Origin: Tuctoria greenei
Taxonomy: Eukaryota; Streptophyta; Magnoliopsida; Poales; Poaceae
Direction: 5' to 3'
Assembly (NCBI GenBank): GCA_036927565.1
Contig: JAYESD010000004.1
Location: forward strand, 161,669,697 to 161,733,696
Length of the DNA stretch: 64,000 bases
Shown: positions 35,751 through 48,677 of the stretch, in pieces
Numbering within the stretch: the stretch's first letter is position 1
Layout: every line of letters begins with the position of its first letter
Notes under the pieces: generated by a model
Told to the model about the DNA's origin: nothing
Seen by the model: the letters and a program-made list of their open reading frames with translations, nothing else
The model's database searches: none
Program-made: the position numbers and the translations under genes

Positions 35751-35789
35751 AGATTCTCCATGTACGAGACTCAGCGCTTGGAGAGATCA

Positions 35790-38016
35790 ATGGCCTCTCA
35801 CAAGAACAACGAGATCCCGAAGGTGCCCAATAGTGAAGAACAAGACACAAATGCATTTGATGTCTCAAAAGAAATAAAAATAAACACGATGATGAAGAAG
35901 TGCGTCAACTCAAGGCGCTTCTAAGGAAGAATCTCGTAAGAAAAAAGGGCAATGATGAAGATGAGAAGACAATGGGGAGTGCTCATCATGACTAGTCCCG
36001 ATATCCTTATAATTACAATAGTCTAAATTCTAACAATCATTATCTTTCAATTCCCAAGGGAAAACCTCCTCAGTTTGACGGAAATGATTATACCATGTGG
36101 AAGTATAATATGAAAGTGCATCTAATCACCTTGAATCCCAGTCTTTGGCATGTTATGTGTATAGGTATAGATATTCCGGATACGAACGATAAACTCACTC
36201 TAGAGCAAGAGCAAGAAATTCACCGCAACACTCAAACCATTGCAGTAATCACTTCATCCTTGAGCCGAGAAGAGTTCATCAAGATTGATGGACTAGAAAG
36301 TGCGAAGGAGATTTGGGATACACTCAAGACCGCAAATGAAGGAAATCGCTCAGTTCGTGAAGCAAAAATTGAAATGCTTGAAGAAGAATTGGAGAGGTTT
36401 GCCATTGAGGAGGTCGAATCACCTGAAGACATGTATAACCAAATGAAGGCACTTATCAACAAGATCTGTGCCTATGGAAGCAAGAAGTGGACTGACCATG
36501 AGGTGGTCAAAAGGATGATAAGAGCATTTATGCCAAGGAATGTCACCTTGTGCTCCATGATCTATGAAAGCCCGGGGCTTCAGAAAATGACTCCGGATGA
36601 ACTATTGGGCAAGATTATCAACCATGAGATGATTGGGAAGGAGGCCCAATACGTCAAAGACTTAGCTGAACTTACTTCCTCCAAATAGAAGGACGTTGCC
36701 CTCAAAGCAACTTGCAAGCCTAAAGGGAAGGAAGATCGTAAAGCACAAGATGATGAAGAAACAAGTGATGTGAGCACCGATATGGATGATGAAGAGATGA
36801 TGCTCTTCATCAAGAAATTCAAGCGCATGATGTGAAGAAGGAAGGTCAACAACTCAAGTGATGGGAAGAGCAGGTAGAAAGGAAAATCCAAGGCACGACA
36901 TACCTTCTACAATTGTGGCGAGTACGATCACTTTATGGTTGACTGCACATATGAAGAAAATAAGAAGAAGAAGGAAGCGAAGCCACAAGAGAAGAAGACC
37001 TTCAAGAAAAGGAGACAAGCTCACCAAGCGCTCATTGGTAAGGAGTGGGACTCAAATGATGAGTCCTCCTCCGATGAATAATAAGAGATGTCTACCATTG
37101 TCATCAAGAAGCCTACCAAGATGTCTACGCTCTTCCTGAACATTAGAGGACAGGAGACTCATAATCATACTTGCCTCATGGTTAGGGAAGGCAAGAAAAA
37201 GGTTTGACTTACACCTCCCTCGCTTAATTCCTCCATTGATGATTTTGATAGCTCTAATGAAAATGATGAAATGTTTAAAGTTTAAGTAAAACTCCTTTAA
37301 AGAAATTGAAAATGTTGTCAGATGAAATTTTTGAGATGGAGGAGCTTGTCAACCGACAAGAAGATATGCTAATCCGCGAAAGGAAGAGATATCAAGAGGT
37401 TAAGAAACTCCTTGAGCTTGAGAAGGAGAAGAGCGAGTCACTTGAGCGTAAGCTAGCCTTGAGTAAGAAAACTTACTCAAAACTAGAAGACTCACACATT
37501 GCAATCAAGGATGAACTTGCTAACTTGTCAAAAGTTTACAATATCCTTGAAGTGCAAGTTGAGTCACTCAAGCAAAGTGACTCCTCCTCCTCCAAAAGCT
37601 CACCTTTCAAAGGTGTAAATTTGACAATGATTGTAACTTGCACATGCTCTAGTAAGAGAAATATTGCTAAAGATGATTCTTCTATTTCACACACTAAACA
37701 TCCATCCCATAGTGACATCTTTGACAAGGAAAAGATTAAATATGCACGTAGTGCATATATGGTCACTAGAACTCCTAACGTCAAAGATGGTCTTGGGTTT
37801 ACTAAAAATAAAAACATGTCCACTAATGTTCAGGTTAAGAAGCAAATTACTTTTGTTAAGGAAACATCACATGAATCTGAATTGCAAATACTATTCCGTA
37901 CTTTTGATGCTTCCTATGTACTCATGAGAAATAAATCTAGACGTGTCTTTTCTAAATATGCAAGGCCACACCACAAGAACTCAAAACTTGTGTGTGGGTG
38001 CCCAAGACTCTTGTGA
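35790..38016 (+). pseudogene. Z Gag pseudogene with zinc knuckle and coiled coil
   Basis: ATG at 35790 begins an acidic start; the frame is broken until about 36000. The UBN2-type capsid follows: PPQFDGNDYTMWKYNM near 36068, then EIWDTLK and MYNQMKALINKI, with an open frame 36095-36688. A TAG at 36686 and others follow. The zinc knuckle near 36900 reads FYNCGEYDHFMVDC, so the first Cys of CCHC is Phe. From 37306 to 38016 an open frame of 236 codons is a Lys/Glu-rich coiled coil (KKLLELEKEKSESLERKLA) and then a Ser-rich basic tail. This long coiled coil after the knuckle is usual for SIRE-type Gag. Confidence 0.82.
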
Positions 38017-41000
38017 CTAACCTGCGAGGACCCAAGCAAGATTGGGTACCTAAAACAAAGAAATAACTCTGTTTTGCAGGCCTACTCCTCCGATGGATCG
38101 AAATGGGTGCTGGACAGTGGATGCACTAATCACATGACGGAGAGAGGAGTATGTTCGTGGAGTATGAGCGCAATACAGATCCAAGTGAAGGAATATGCTT
38201 TGGAGACAACAGCCAAGGGAAGGTCCTTGGTAGCGATAAAATTAAATTTCTTCTCAACATACTCTTTCTAATGTTTTGCATGTCGATTCTCTAGATTATA
38301 ATCTTTTGTCCATATGTCAGCTATGCGACAAAGGTTATAATTGTTTGGTCACTCATGAGGGTGTGACTATTTTTAGAAGAAGCGATGAGAAATTGAATTG
38401 ATGGGAATGTTGAAAGGAAAGCTTTATCTTGTTGACTTCAACAAAGATAAAGATGAGCTCAACACTTGCTTGATTGCAAAAACTAACATGGAATGGTTGT
38501 GGCATAGACTGCTAGCCCATGTTGGGATAAGGAATCTACAGAAAATTGTAAAAGTGCTCACATCTAAGGTTTAAAAGATGTTGTTTTTGAGAAAGGCAGG
38601 CCGTGTAGCGCATGCCGGGCGGAAACAACAAGTTGGAGCACCACACCACGCCAAGAACGTGATTAATACCTAAAGTCCACTGGAACTTCTTTAGATGGAC
38701 ATCTTCGGTCCAATTGCTTATATAAGCATCGATAGTAACAAATATGGATTGGTTATTGTTGATGATTTTCTAGATTAACCTGGGTGTTTTTGTTGTATGA
38801 TAAATCACAAACTCAAGTAATCCTCAAGAAATTTTTGAAAAGAGCGCAAAATGAATTCTCATCAACCATGAAGAACATTAGAAGTGACAACATAACAAAG
38901 TTCAAGAATACACGAGTTGAGGAGTACCTAGAAGAAGAAGGAATAAAGCATGAATTTTCGGCACCCTACTCCCCTCAACAAAATGGTTGGCCGAATGAAA
39001 AAACGGGACGCTAATTGAAATGGCGAAGACGATTCTAGACGAATAAAGGACCTCGGACCGGTTTTAGGCTGAAGCGGTAAACATTGCTTGTCACATGACA
39101 AATCGGCTATATCTTCATTGACATCTGAAGAAAACGCCATATGAGCTCCTCACTGGTAACAAACCCAATGCTTCATATTTCAAAGTATTTGGATATAAAT
39201 GTTTTATCTTGAACAAGAAACTGAGAACTTTGAAGTTCACTTCAAAATCTGATGAAGGATTCTTGCTTGGTTATGATTTGAATACCTACACCTATCGTGT
39301 CTTCAACAAAGTCTCTGGCATTGTTGAAGTAGCACGTGACGTAGTGTTCGATTAAACTAATGGCTCCCAAGTGGAGCAAGTTGATACGTTTGTGCTAGAT
39401 CAAGAAGAAGCCCCATGCACGGCATTGAGGAGGATGGCACATGGTGATATTCGACCTCAAGAGCAACCATAAGACTCAAGTGCTCAAGATGAACCTCAAT
39501 AGGAAAACAATGATCAAGGGGGATCTCATGCACAAGATCAAGGTGAGGAAGATCAAGAAGATCAATATAATCAAGGTAGCATTGATCTAGGAGGAGACAT
39601 TGACAACGAAGAAAATGAAATGCAAGCAACTTCACAAGTCCCTTACCCAAGAGTACATCAGAGTATACAAAGATATCACCCTGTCAACAACATCATTGGA
39701 GACAATGATAAGGGAGTAACCACTAGATCTCGCATAGCTAGTTTATGTGAATATTACTCTTTTGTCTCTTTTCTGGAACCGTACAAGGTAGAAGAAGCAC
39801 TAAAAGATCTAGATTGGGTGCTATGCAAGAAGAGCTGAACAACTTCAAGAGAAATGAAGTATGGGAGCATGAAGAAAGACCAAAGGCGAACTTCATATGA
39901 ACCAAATGGGTCTTTTGGAACAAGAAAGATGAACATGGAGTGGTAACAAGAAATAAGGTGCAACTTGTGGCGAAAGGTTACTCATAGGTCGAAGGTTTGG
40001 ACTTCGATGAAACTTTCGTTCTCGTAGCTAGACTTGAGTCCATTTGTATTTTATTGGCATATGCTACTCACCATAATTTTAAGCTGTAGCAAATGGACAT
40101 CAAAAGTGCTTTCCTCAATGGATACATTAAGGAGGAATTGTACGTGGAGCAGCCACCGGAATTTGAAGATCAAGAGTAATCCAACCATGTGTATAAACTG
40201 CGTAAGGCTCTCTATGGCCTCAAGCAAGCTCGCCGAGCTTTGTACGAGTGCCTTAGAGATTTTCTAACTCAAAATGGTTTTAAAATTGGAAAAGTTGATT
40301 ATACTTTGTTTACAAAACATTTTGATGATCATCTATTTGTATGTGAAATTTATGTTGATGATATTATTTTTGGTTCTACTAATAAATCTTTTTGTGAAGA
40401 ATTTAGCAACAGATAGTTTCGAGATGTCGATGACGGGCCAACTGAAGTTCTTGTTAGGATTCCAAGTGAAGCAATTAAGAGAAGGCACCTTCATAAGCCA
40501 AACCAAATACACATAGGACATCCTCAAGAAGTTCAATATGGACAAAGCCAAGCCCATCAAGACACCCATGACAACTAATGGACATATCGATCTCAAAGAA
40601 AATGGTCCAAATGTGGATCAAAAGGTATATCGGTCTATGATTGGTTCATTACTTTATTTATGTGCATCTAGGGCAGATATCATGCTTAGTGTTTGTATGT
40701 GTGCAAAGTTTCAAGCCGCACCTAAAGAGTGCCATTTAATAGCTGTAAAAAGAATTTTAAGATACCTTGTGCACACACCTAACTTGGGACTTTGGTATCC
40801 CAAAGGATCCAAGTTTAACTTAATAGGATATCCTGATGCTGAATATGCAAGATGCAAAGTCGAAAGAAAGAGCACATGAGAAACTTGCCAATTTCTTGGC
40901 AGATCCTTAGTTTCATGGTTATCTAAAAAGAAAAACTCCATTGCTCTTTCCACAGCTGAAGCAGAGTATGTTGCAGTAGGTAGTTGTTGTGCACAATTAC

Positions 41001-41296
41001 TTTGGATGCGATAAACTCTAAGGGATTATGGTTACAATCTGAACCACATTCCACTCCTATGTGATAATGAAAGCACCATAAAAATTGCACACAACCGAGT
41101 AGAACACTCAAGAACTAAGCACATAGACATTAGTCACCACTTCATAAGAGATCATTCATTAAAAGGTGACATAGTAATCTCACATATTAGGACTGAAAAA
41201 CAACTTGCAGACATCTTTACCAAGACATTAGATGAAAAGAGATTCTACGAGCTAAGAAATGAACTAAATATACTTGACTCTCGAAGTGTGGCTTGA
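38017..41296 (+). pseudogene. Z Pol pseudogene (PR-INT-RT-RH, Ty1/copia order)
   Basis: Protease: KWVLDSGCTNHMT near 38100, catalytic DSG intact. A GAG-pre-integrase part (38400-38650) and integrase follow, with VIVDDF near 38755, IRSDNITKFKN near 38877 and YSPQQNGWPNE near 38970 (usual form is QQNGV-x-E). RT from about 39840: VEGLDFDETFVLVARLESI, QMDIKSAFLNG, RKALYGLKQARRALYE, and an intact YVDDIIFGS palm at 40351. A frame change lies at about 40410. RNase H follows with STAEAEYVA near 40956, then TKHIDI and ADIFTKTLDEKRF before the stop at 41294. At least ten stops or frame changes are present; the catalytic motifs are better preserved than the reading frame. Confidence 0.9.
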
Positions 41297-42204
41297 AACA
41301 CTGCATACCTGGTTGTGATTTCAAAAGTTACTCATTTTTGCAAAAATTTGCCCCTTATCTCGATTTTCTCTTAAAAACTATTTGAATTGGTGAATCTTGG
41401 TGAATTATGGCCATTGTATGACTGTTGATTGCTTACTGGTCATATTCATCAAGATTATTTATGAAATTTTGTCCTTTAGATCATTATTAGATCAAACTCC
41501 CCAATTACCTTGGTACCTAGTTCTGATCTGTCCAGCTGACCCAGACTAGTCCGACGTCAGCACCGGACTAGTCCGTTGCTGCAGACTAGTCCGACCATGG
41601 TCCGGCATACTGGACTTGTGATGTCCTACACCGAACTAGCCCGTATTTATCGGGCTTAACACTAGCCAGCCGCCAGGACTTCTTCTTCCATCTCTCACAA
41701 TCACATTTGCTCTCTCTCCCCTCAAGCTTGAGCTCCCAAAGCAATTTTTGCATTTATCCACCAAAATCGAAGATTTCCCCACAGGAAATGTTCTCCTCGA
41801 CGCGAAGCTTCTCACTCCGGACTTATCCGAACCTCACTCCACACCTCCTATTCGAATCGTTGATTTTCGGTAAAATTATTTCTTAACCCTAGTTCTCACC
41901 TTTTCCTCCAATCTTGCTTATTTTTCTTGATTCCTAGGGTGTATATTACCTTTCTATATGTATTCCTACTGTATTCCTACTCGTTCTGCATCAATTTGAT
42001 CGAGATTTGTTGAAAATAGAAAGTTAGGCTTCATACGTCAGCCCGGACTAGTCCGGTGTTCTAGTGCGGACAAGTTTGGTCCCCCGGACAAGTCCGCACT
42101 CTGGAAACGAAGTCCGATACTCTGAATATTTGAACCTATAAAATATTATTTTCACAAACTCTACAATCAATTCTTATCAATCCTTGAATTCCCCTTCAGG
42201 CACG
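41297..42204 (+). other. Z spacer between pol and env-like ORF
   Basis: No coding frame. It contains several ACTAGTCCG palindromes (about 41545, 41567, 41585 and 42048) plus 'ggacaagtccg' variants, the same motif family as the LTR tandem repeat at 11600-11890. A C/T-rich stretch (41690-41740) could act as a splice acceptor region for the downstream ORF, but this is only a guess. Confidence 0.55.
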
Positions 42205-42441
42205 ATGTCGTCAGCTTCTGAGGACAGCTCATTTGATTATGAAGACGAGCGTGACCGTGCAAGGGTACAAAAAGCCAAAGAGAGATTCATGAAGAAGAGG
42301 CATGACTACAATGTTCACTCCTCTCCTACCGACAATGCACTTCCTAAGAAGAGGAGAGTGGTAGTGAAGAAAGCTATAAGCAAGGATGGTGCTGTAAGCT
42401 CATCAACACCTAGGAGAAGAATCAACAAGGGCAAAGGACTG
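42205..42441 (+). pseudogene. Z env-like ORF, 5' part (split by element Y)
   Basis: ATG at 42205 (an open frame extends 21 bases upstream). The 79 codons up to the insertion point have an acidic Ser-rich start, then a basic stretch (KKRRVVVKK) resembling a nuclear localisation signal. The extra ORF after pol in SIRE-type elements is called env-like by position; its function is unknown and no signal peptide or membrane segment is visible in this part. The frame is interrupted at 42441 by element Y and resumes at 63071 in the same phase. Confidence 0.65.
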
Positions 42442-42601
42442 TGTCGAAGTGTGTAAATAACACTTCCCCCGATACTACTAAAGCATAGTCTTCGGAGGTT
42501 TGTATTCGGATGGGGCTCATAAGATGAAGAACAAGATGATGACACAAGAGTTTTTACGTGGTTCGGACCACCTAAGCATAATACCCTACTCCATGGGTGG
42601 C
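42442..42601 (-). mobile_element. Y 3' LTR, outer segment
   Basis: Starts tgtcgaagtgtgtaaat, matching the right Y LTR from 62248. It is cut at 42601 by element X; bases 42597-42601 (GTGGC) are the X target duplication. Confidence 0.88.
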
Positions 42602-43468
42602 TGTCGGAGTCTGGTTCCGGCATTTCACCCGGTACTACCGTTGGAAACCCGCGGAGTTTCTTAGTTCGGTTAGGGCGCGCGGAGATTCAGAACAAGATGG
42701 TGACTTGACACGAGGATTTACGTGGTTCGGGCCACCTGAGCGTAATACCCTACTCCACGGGTGTGTTGTTGTTGTTGTATTGAGTGTATGAGCATGTGAG
42801 AGCGTGAGCCAGAGAGAGCCCCTTGAGCGCGTGTGTCCGCCTCTCCCTGTGTATCGCTCGGCCAATCCTTTTATAGTACAAGGGCTGACCGTTACATTGT
42901 TAGCCTGGCCCGACATGTGGCCCTGGTGGTAACTGATGCCTAATACACAGTTTAATGTACTTAATTCCCCTTAATAGCGTGGTAACGCGCCTTAATAGTG
43001 GCATTACTAGTATTAAGGGTCCTCTGATCGTGTGTCATTAAGATAGCATTAATGACACATAATCAGGTCTTGAAGCCTTTAATGTCCCTTGAAGGTCCGA
43101 GCCGTTGGAGGTCCACCAATCTGCCTGTTAAGGTTGAAGGTCCCGCGGTTGGACGCCTGGCAGCTTCGAAGCTTACCGTCTTGGACGAGTAGATCCGGTG
43201 CCGTGGTACACGTGTCAGTACTGGAGCTTCCCTCTGTCAAGGGTTAGGTCCGGGGGTGCCACACAGGTATCCAGTTTGGAGCATTCCCATGTTGGGATTG
43301 TAGCTCCGATTTTGTGATACACGTGGCGGCACTGGGACTAAACATATGAGGAGGCAGGTTCGATTACAAGTGACACGTGGGGCCTTCGGAGGTCTTCAAC
43401 TCAGATAGGTGGAGTTCCTTTGCACTCTTTGCAGTTCCAAGGGGTATCCGGTATGCAGGGTACCGACA
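42602..43468 (-). mobile_element. X 3' LTR (left copy)
   Basis: 867 bp, with (GTT)4 at about 42763-42778 and a minus-strand TATA box (TATAAAAGG, 42875-42867). It is complete, unlike the right copy. Confidence 0.9.
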
Positions 43469-44004
43469 GTGGCCCCCTGGCCCACCTTTGGGAGAGACCC
43501 TCTGGATTAAGTCGTTCTGCCGGAGGTTGGTCCATCTTTCGATTTCTACGCCGTGTCTTCAAGGGTTTTTCAATGTACAGTTGAGGTTATAGTTTGTAGT
43601 TAAACCATCACCGTGTGGCATCTTCTGGACGTGGCAGGTGAGATTTGCGCGTGTGGATCTCACGCATTCAAAGGTCGTCGGTTCCCAATACGAAAATCAG
43701 ATCAGTTCCACGCGCTGTCAGGCCGCTGCCCTTGGGTTTCCCGCCACTCATCATGGCAACGGTTGGCCTTGGGTAAGGACCTCGATCTCTTCGTCGGGGT
43801 GGCCCCAGGTCCACACGTCATTGACGGGGTGGATTTTTGAAAAGTGCTATTGATCTCATTTCGGTTTCCATCCAAGCGTCCGAGAGGCTTACTTAAGAAG
43901 GAAAGTGCACACGGGTTGAAGACCCTTTATGTCTTTGATCATCTTTCCGCTCAAAGCCTCTCATCCTCCGCCTAACATTCCATCCTTTGCTCCACTTTGC
44001 GGCG
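43469..44004. other. X polypurine-like tract and non-coding flank of the antisense ORF
   Basis: On the minus strand GGGCCAGGGGGCCAC (43483-43469) abuts the LTR and is the likely polypurine tract. The remaining 520 bp hold no good frame. It would contain any promoter and 5' leader for the plus-strand ORF at 44005; no clear TATA box is seen. Confidence 0.55.
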
Positions 44005-47000
44005 ATGGAGTTGGGTCTCCGCAAGAGCCGTCTCACGAGTGATGACGATCTGAAGAAGTTCTAGACCTACATGGGGTGGTCTAGCGACTCCTTCAACCAT
44101 CTGGTCCGCGCCGGCAAGCTCCTGTTCAAGAAGGAGCACGACGGCGACATGGTGTACTTCTCTGCGTATGCCATGGTGGGGCTGATCCCACCTTTCTCAA
44201 CTTTCCTCTTGTTGCTGTTAGACTTCTAGGGTCTACAGTTGTACCACCTTGGCCCCCATTCTATTCTTCTTGTGTCAACATTTGTCCACTTCTGCGAGAT
44301 CTGGGTGGGTATTTCCCCATGCGTCGAGCTTTTCCGTACCTTCTTCACCATCCACACCACCGGCAAGAGTTCCGAGTATCTTGGCTTGTACTATTTTGTG
44401 AAGCGCAAGAAATGCCCTTACAAGTACTTGAGGTCGTTTCCTTCCGGCAAGTGGGACGACTAGAAGAAGGATTGGATTATCGTCACGGCAGAGGAGCACG
44501 AGAAGTTGGAGCTACCTGAAGGTCTTCCCAATGTTGACACTGACGCATGTAGTGTGGTTCCGGTGCTATCAGAGGCCTTCAACCCTGCCTTGACCAGGAT
44601 CCGCGAATGTGTGGAAGGAGGGGTGACCCCCCATATGGTCTTCTGCAACTTCCTGGTGAACAGGTGGGATCTGCTGAAGAAGAGGGACAAGCTTGCCTGG
44701 GCCCTCAACAGCGTGATGGATGATGACCGGATTGAAACCGGTCTGAGGTCCAATTTGGACGGCGCTTCTTTGGAGCTTCATCTCAAGAAGTTTCAGCATG
44801 GCATTGATGTCGAGGGCGATGACTTAACTCCGCCGTCGGCTTTCCTCCCTCTGAACATGGAGGCAGAGTTCAGCAGGGAGCTCCGGAGGAGCATGCCGGT
44901 GCTTGACGACCTCGGTGTGGTAGAGAGGCGTCCGACCACCAGATTGGTGATCCCCGGAGCTTCTGAGGATGGTCCCTCTTGCGTCCCGAGCCAAAGAGCT
45001 GAAGACATAGGCGAGGGCAAAGAGCTCGCTGAACCTTCCAACCAGAAGAGGAAGCTAACACGTGCTGACGGAAGCCCCGTGAGCTCAGCTCCATCTGCCT
45101 CAGTCCCTTCTCCTCGGTGCGGGAGGTCTTTGACGGTGACTCCAACTACAGCATCAGTGTCTCCCCCGAATGCCAGCTCTGACCAAGTGACTTCGACACC
45201 AGGTCCAGCTAAGGGCTCTAGGTCCAAGGGTCCTTCTCAGTCGGAGGGGGGGGGGCAACCAAGATGTCACTGACGACGGCAGCAAGCTCTGAAGAGCCTT
45301 CTAGAGTTACTACACCAGTTGCGACTGGGTCGGGCTCTGAGCGTCCGGCGAAGAGGTTCCATGCTAGCTGGAGCGGAAGCCTTCCAAGGTAAATTTGTTT
45401 TTTTACCTCAGTTTGTTACTTTTGTTGTAACCATATTTTGAGTTTCTTTGTCCTTCATCCACAGGGTATTCAAAAAAGGGGCTGAAGCTCTGGTTCATGT
45501 GACAGTAGCTGATGATGTGCACGCGAAGGCTCCGGCTCCAATGCCAGCGCCGCCCCAGGTGGTGGCTGAGGTTGTGGCAGCTCCGGCGTCAGCTGTTGTG
45601 GTTCTTGACCTCGAATCATCTCCCGAAGCTCCCGTGGTAGCATCGGATCATGGGAATGAAGATGTACCAGCGGCACCAGCTCCGGAGGTTGAAGCTCCGG
45701 TTTTGGATGTTACGATGATGGATGCTCCAGCCTCAGAGTCGGAGCTAGCTGAAGTTCCAGCCCTTTAGCCGGATGTTACTAAAGCTCCGGTGATGGAGCC
45801 GATGGTTCATAAAGTTCTGGTTCCTGAGGCGGTTGACTTGGAGGTGCCAGCACCCGAACCGGTGGAGGTCGAAGCGCTGGTGCTATAACCGGCACTGGAG
45901 GAAGCACCAGCGTCGGAGCCGGAGATGGCCTCAGCTCCGGCTGGGTATTCAATGCTTGCCCCAGAAGTGATAGTTCTGGAGGTACCCGTTCCTTAGCCAG
46001 GGTGCCAAGACGAAGCGGTCGGTTCCTTGCTTGAGGGACCAAGTGATGATGACCTGGCGGCGGGACATTTGGAGCTGACCCCGAAGGTAGAAACTCACAT
46101 GGCAGGACCTACCTCGACGACGACCGAGGCACTCCCGGAGGGCGGCCCAAGTGCCGCAGAAGCTCAGGGGATCGCTCTTGTAGAGTGGGACCCTATTTTT
46201 GTTCTAGAGAACCCGCTGGAGTCAGCGAAGAGGACCCCGACAGGTCCGGAGCCAATACCCCTATTGCTATCAATTGACAATGCCTGCTCCAGCCTTCGTC
46301 CGGTCCAGCTTGCATTTTATCACGACAGCAAGGCCCTTGAGAAGGAGCGCCATGCTCTTAGGAGTTGGTTCAAACGACTCCAATTCGAGACGAAGCTGGC
46401 GCAAACAAGGCTAGCCGATGACAAGGAATGGGTCAAAAGGGAGAAGGCCCGGTTGGAGTACTGGGTCCAGTTGCTGGATGAGAGGGAAAGCATGGTGCGA
46501 TCACTCGGCAATCAGTCCCGGGCTATATATGAACAAGCCTTGGCTGCTAATGAGGCGGCAGATGGTCTCTAGGGGAACCTCAATACCATCCACGAAGGTC
46601 TCGTCAAGTGCCAGGAGGGTCTCAACGAGTGAGAGAAAAAGCTCGAAAAGGAAGAGCAAAAACTTTTGGAGCTGAGAGATGACCTCGTGACGAGGGAGGA
46701 GGAGCTCGCCCAAAGGTTGGCTCTGAGTGACAAGAGCCTTGCGGAGCGCACCAAGAAGCTGGAGGAGCGCTGTAAGAGCGAAGAGGAGAAGGCATGGCAG
46801 CGAGGACAGGACCTTACAAAAAGGGAGGTCGAAGTAACTGCCAGGAAGAAGAAGGTGCGAGGCCGGGAGAAAGACCTGGTTGACTGCCAGAACCGGATCC
46901 ACGTCCAGGAGAAGGAGCTTGGCGACCTTGAAAAGCAAGTTGTTGAGCGTATTCAGCAGCACGCCATGGAGGTCAAACGCCTTGTCCAGGAGGGTTCGGA

Positions 47001-47405
47001 GCTTATGGCGGCCAAGAGGTCCTTGGAAGATATTGGGGGCTCAAGGGCTACGGAGTCCCAATAAGTATGGGACTTCGTGGGCAAAGCCGATGTCGCATTG
47101 GCGCCACTGAGCTTCAGTCCCGTGCGTACGAACAGTTTGGGGCCGGAGCTGGACCATGCGTTGGAGGCGCTGAGCTCGGTTGGCAATAAACTCAGCATGA
47201 TGTCATTGCGGATCAGTTGGAAACTGAAGGAAAAACCCTGGCAAAGAACGTCGCAGAATACATGCTAACGTGCTACACAAGCCGGAATCCACACTTCCCA
47301 CTAAACCCGGTGCTTGAAGGTCCCATCGACAGAGAGGGAGACGCCGCCAAGACCAGCGTGTCGGAGGTTGCCCAGAAGGTCGCCTCGTTCTTCCATAGAA
47401 CTTAG
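44005..47405 (+). pseudogene. X antisense ORF (putative gypsy-type transposon protein)
   Basis: It runs opposite to the X gag-pol direction. The ATG at 44005 (MELGLRKSRL) is followed by a domain with LQLYHLGPHSILLVSTFVHFCEIWVGISP and VELFRTFF near 44230-44350, matching the plant 'putative gypsy type transposon' family (PF04195), which has no established function. A short basic block and an Ala/Pro/Glu-rich stretch (45450-46050) follow. The last part is a long coiled coil (46320-47040, many Glu/Lys/Arg heptads). A 76-bp GT-AG intron lies at 45389-45464. Stops at 44062, 44227, 44461 and later, plus a poly-G frame change near 45245, disable it. End TAG at 47403-47405. Confidence 0.8.
45389..45464 (+). 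other. Intron in the X antisense ORF
   Basis: AAG|GTAAAT at the 5' end, a T-rich tract, and CATCCACAG at the 3' end. It is 76 bp, the same length and position as the intron in the Y copy (53297-53372). Confidence 0.7.
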
Positions 47406-48677
47406 GACTTTCTCCTTTTAGCTCCCACTTGTATCTTCTCTTCTTTTCTCCAATTTTGTAATCTCTTGGCTTCAGATGAATGAAATCCAAAAAATTTATG
47501 AATTTCATTTTTTGTCTTCAACATTTGTCTTACTCGGCCCCCTGGTAGATGTACACAATTTGATTGCGAACATGTACCAAAAGGATGTAACATCTTGTTG
47601 AAGGCTTGAGTGGTTCGAACTTGTAGAGTATAGGTCTGAAGTTTTGTTGCGTCGACAGTAGGGCCCCCCCTGCTATTGTCGGAACTTAGTAGTTTCGACC
47701 GCGACCACCATCAACACGCTGAACGTCGATGGTCGGCCTTCTGGGGTTGTCGGAGCTTAGTAGCTCCGGCAGCTACCACCATCAACACGTAGAGCGTCGA
47801 CAACAGACGCCATTTGTTCACATTGACGGCTGGCCCCCTGGATTTGTCGGAACTTGATAGGTCCAGCGACGCCCACTATCAATGTTTAAAACATTGAAGG
47901 CGGGCCCCCTTGGCGGATGTCGAAGCTTTGATAGCTTTGACATTGTCTACCATCATCATGGGATTTTCATTTTTCCTGCACACTGAAGTCAAGAAAAACA
48001 GTAAAATCCATTTCTTATCTTAACCTCATTTGCGACTTATTATTCTCATACGAAATTTTAGGTCGACATCAATTCTATATACAATCAAGCGCATTTATTT
48101 ATTTTCTCCAGGTCCAATCGTTTTCTGGACTCACCTTACTTAGGCCTACCGGGGTGTAGGTAGAGTGGCATACTTAGGGTGCAGGACCAGGCTAAGTCGA
48201 TAGCACACTCTGGACCTAGATTGGTTTGGCGTTCAGGCGAGTAGGCCATTCAACGATGTTAAGACCCGAAACAAATAATAATGCAACTTGAATTATATAT
48301 GAATTGTTCGCGCCAAAGCTTTTTAATAATTGCACAACTTTGTTATAGAAAAGAAAGAGAAAAATAAAAAAGAATGAGCCTGTACAAAATAAATGCACGT
48401 GGAGTCTGTTTTCACATATCGATGTCTTTCATTATAGGTCTGGGGTACAGGGGAGACCAGTACACTCTTAGGGTACAGAACCAAGCTAAGTGTGTTACAT
48501 TTCTTGTTCGACCCAGGGTAGCTAGCTAACTTTTAGTTCTGAGACTGTGTCAAGTGTTGCTTGAACTTTGCGGACCTTCCTGAAAAGGTTCGGCTGTCCT
48601 CCCGGAGGAGCTACCCGTCTCTGTACAATGACGCTATAACATAAATCATATGTAATTATAGACTCACCTCCTTGATA
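47406..48677. other. X spacer with short tandem repeat
   Basis: Between the antisense ORF and the end of integrase. At about 47640-47960 there are roughly four diverged copies of a unit of about 80 bp containing ggccccctg, ttgtcggagctt and 'ccaccatcaacac'. These match the larger array of Y (55340-56410). The 48100-48520 part contains two diverged copies of 'acttagggt.cag.accaggctaagt'. No gene is visible. Confidence 0.6.

Noticed and set aside
44793..45227. Minus-strand frame of 144 codons
   Set aside because: Shadow of the X antisense ORF; GC-rich low-complexity composition keeps it open.
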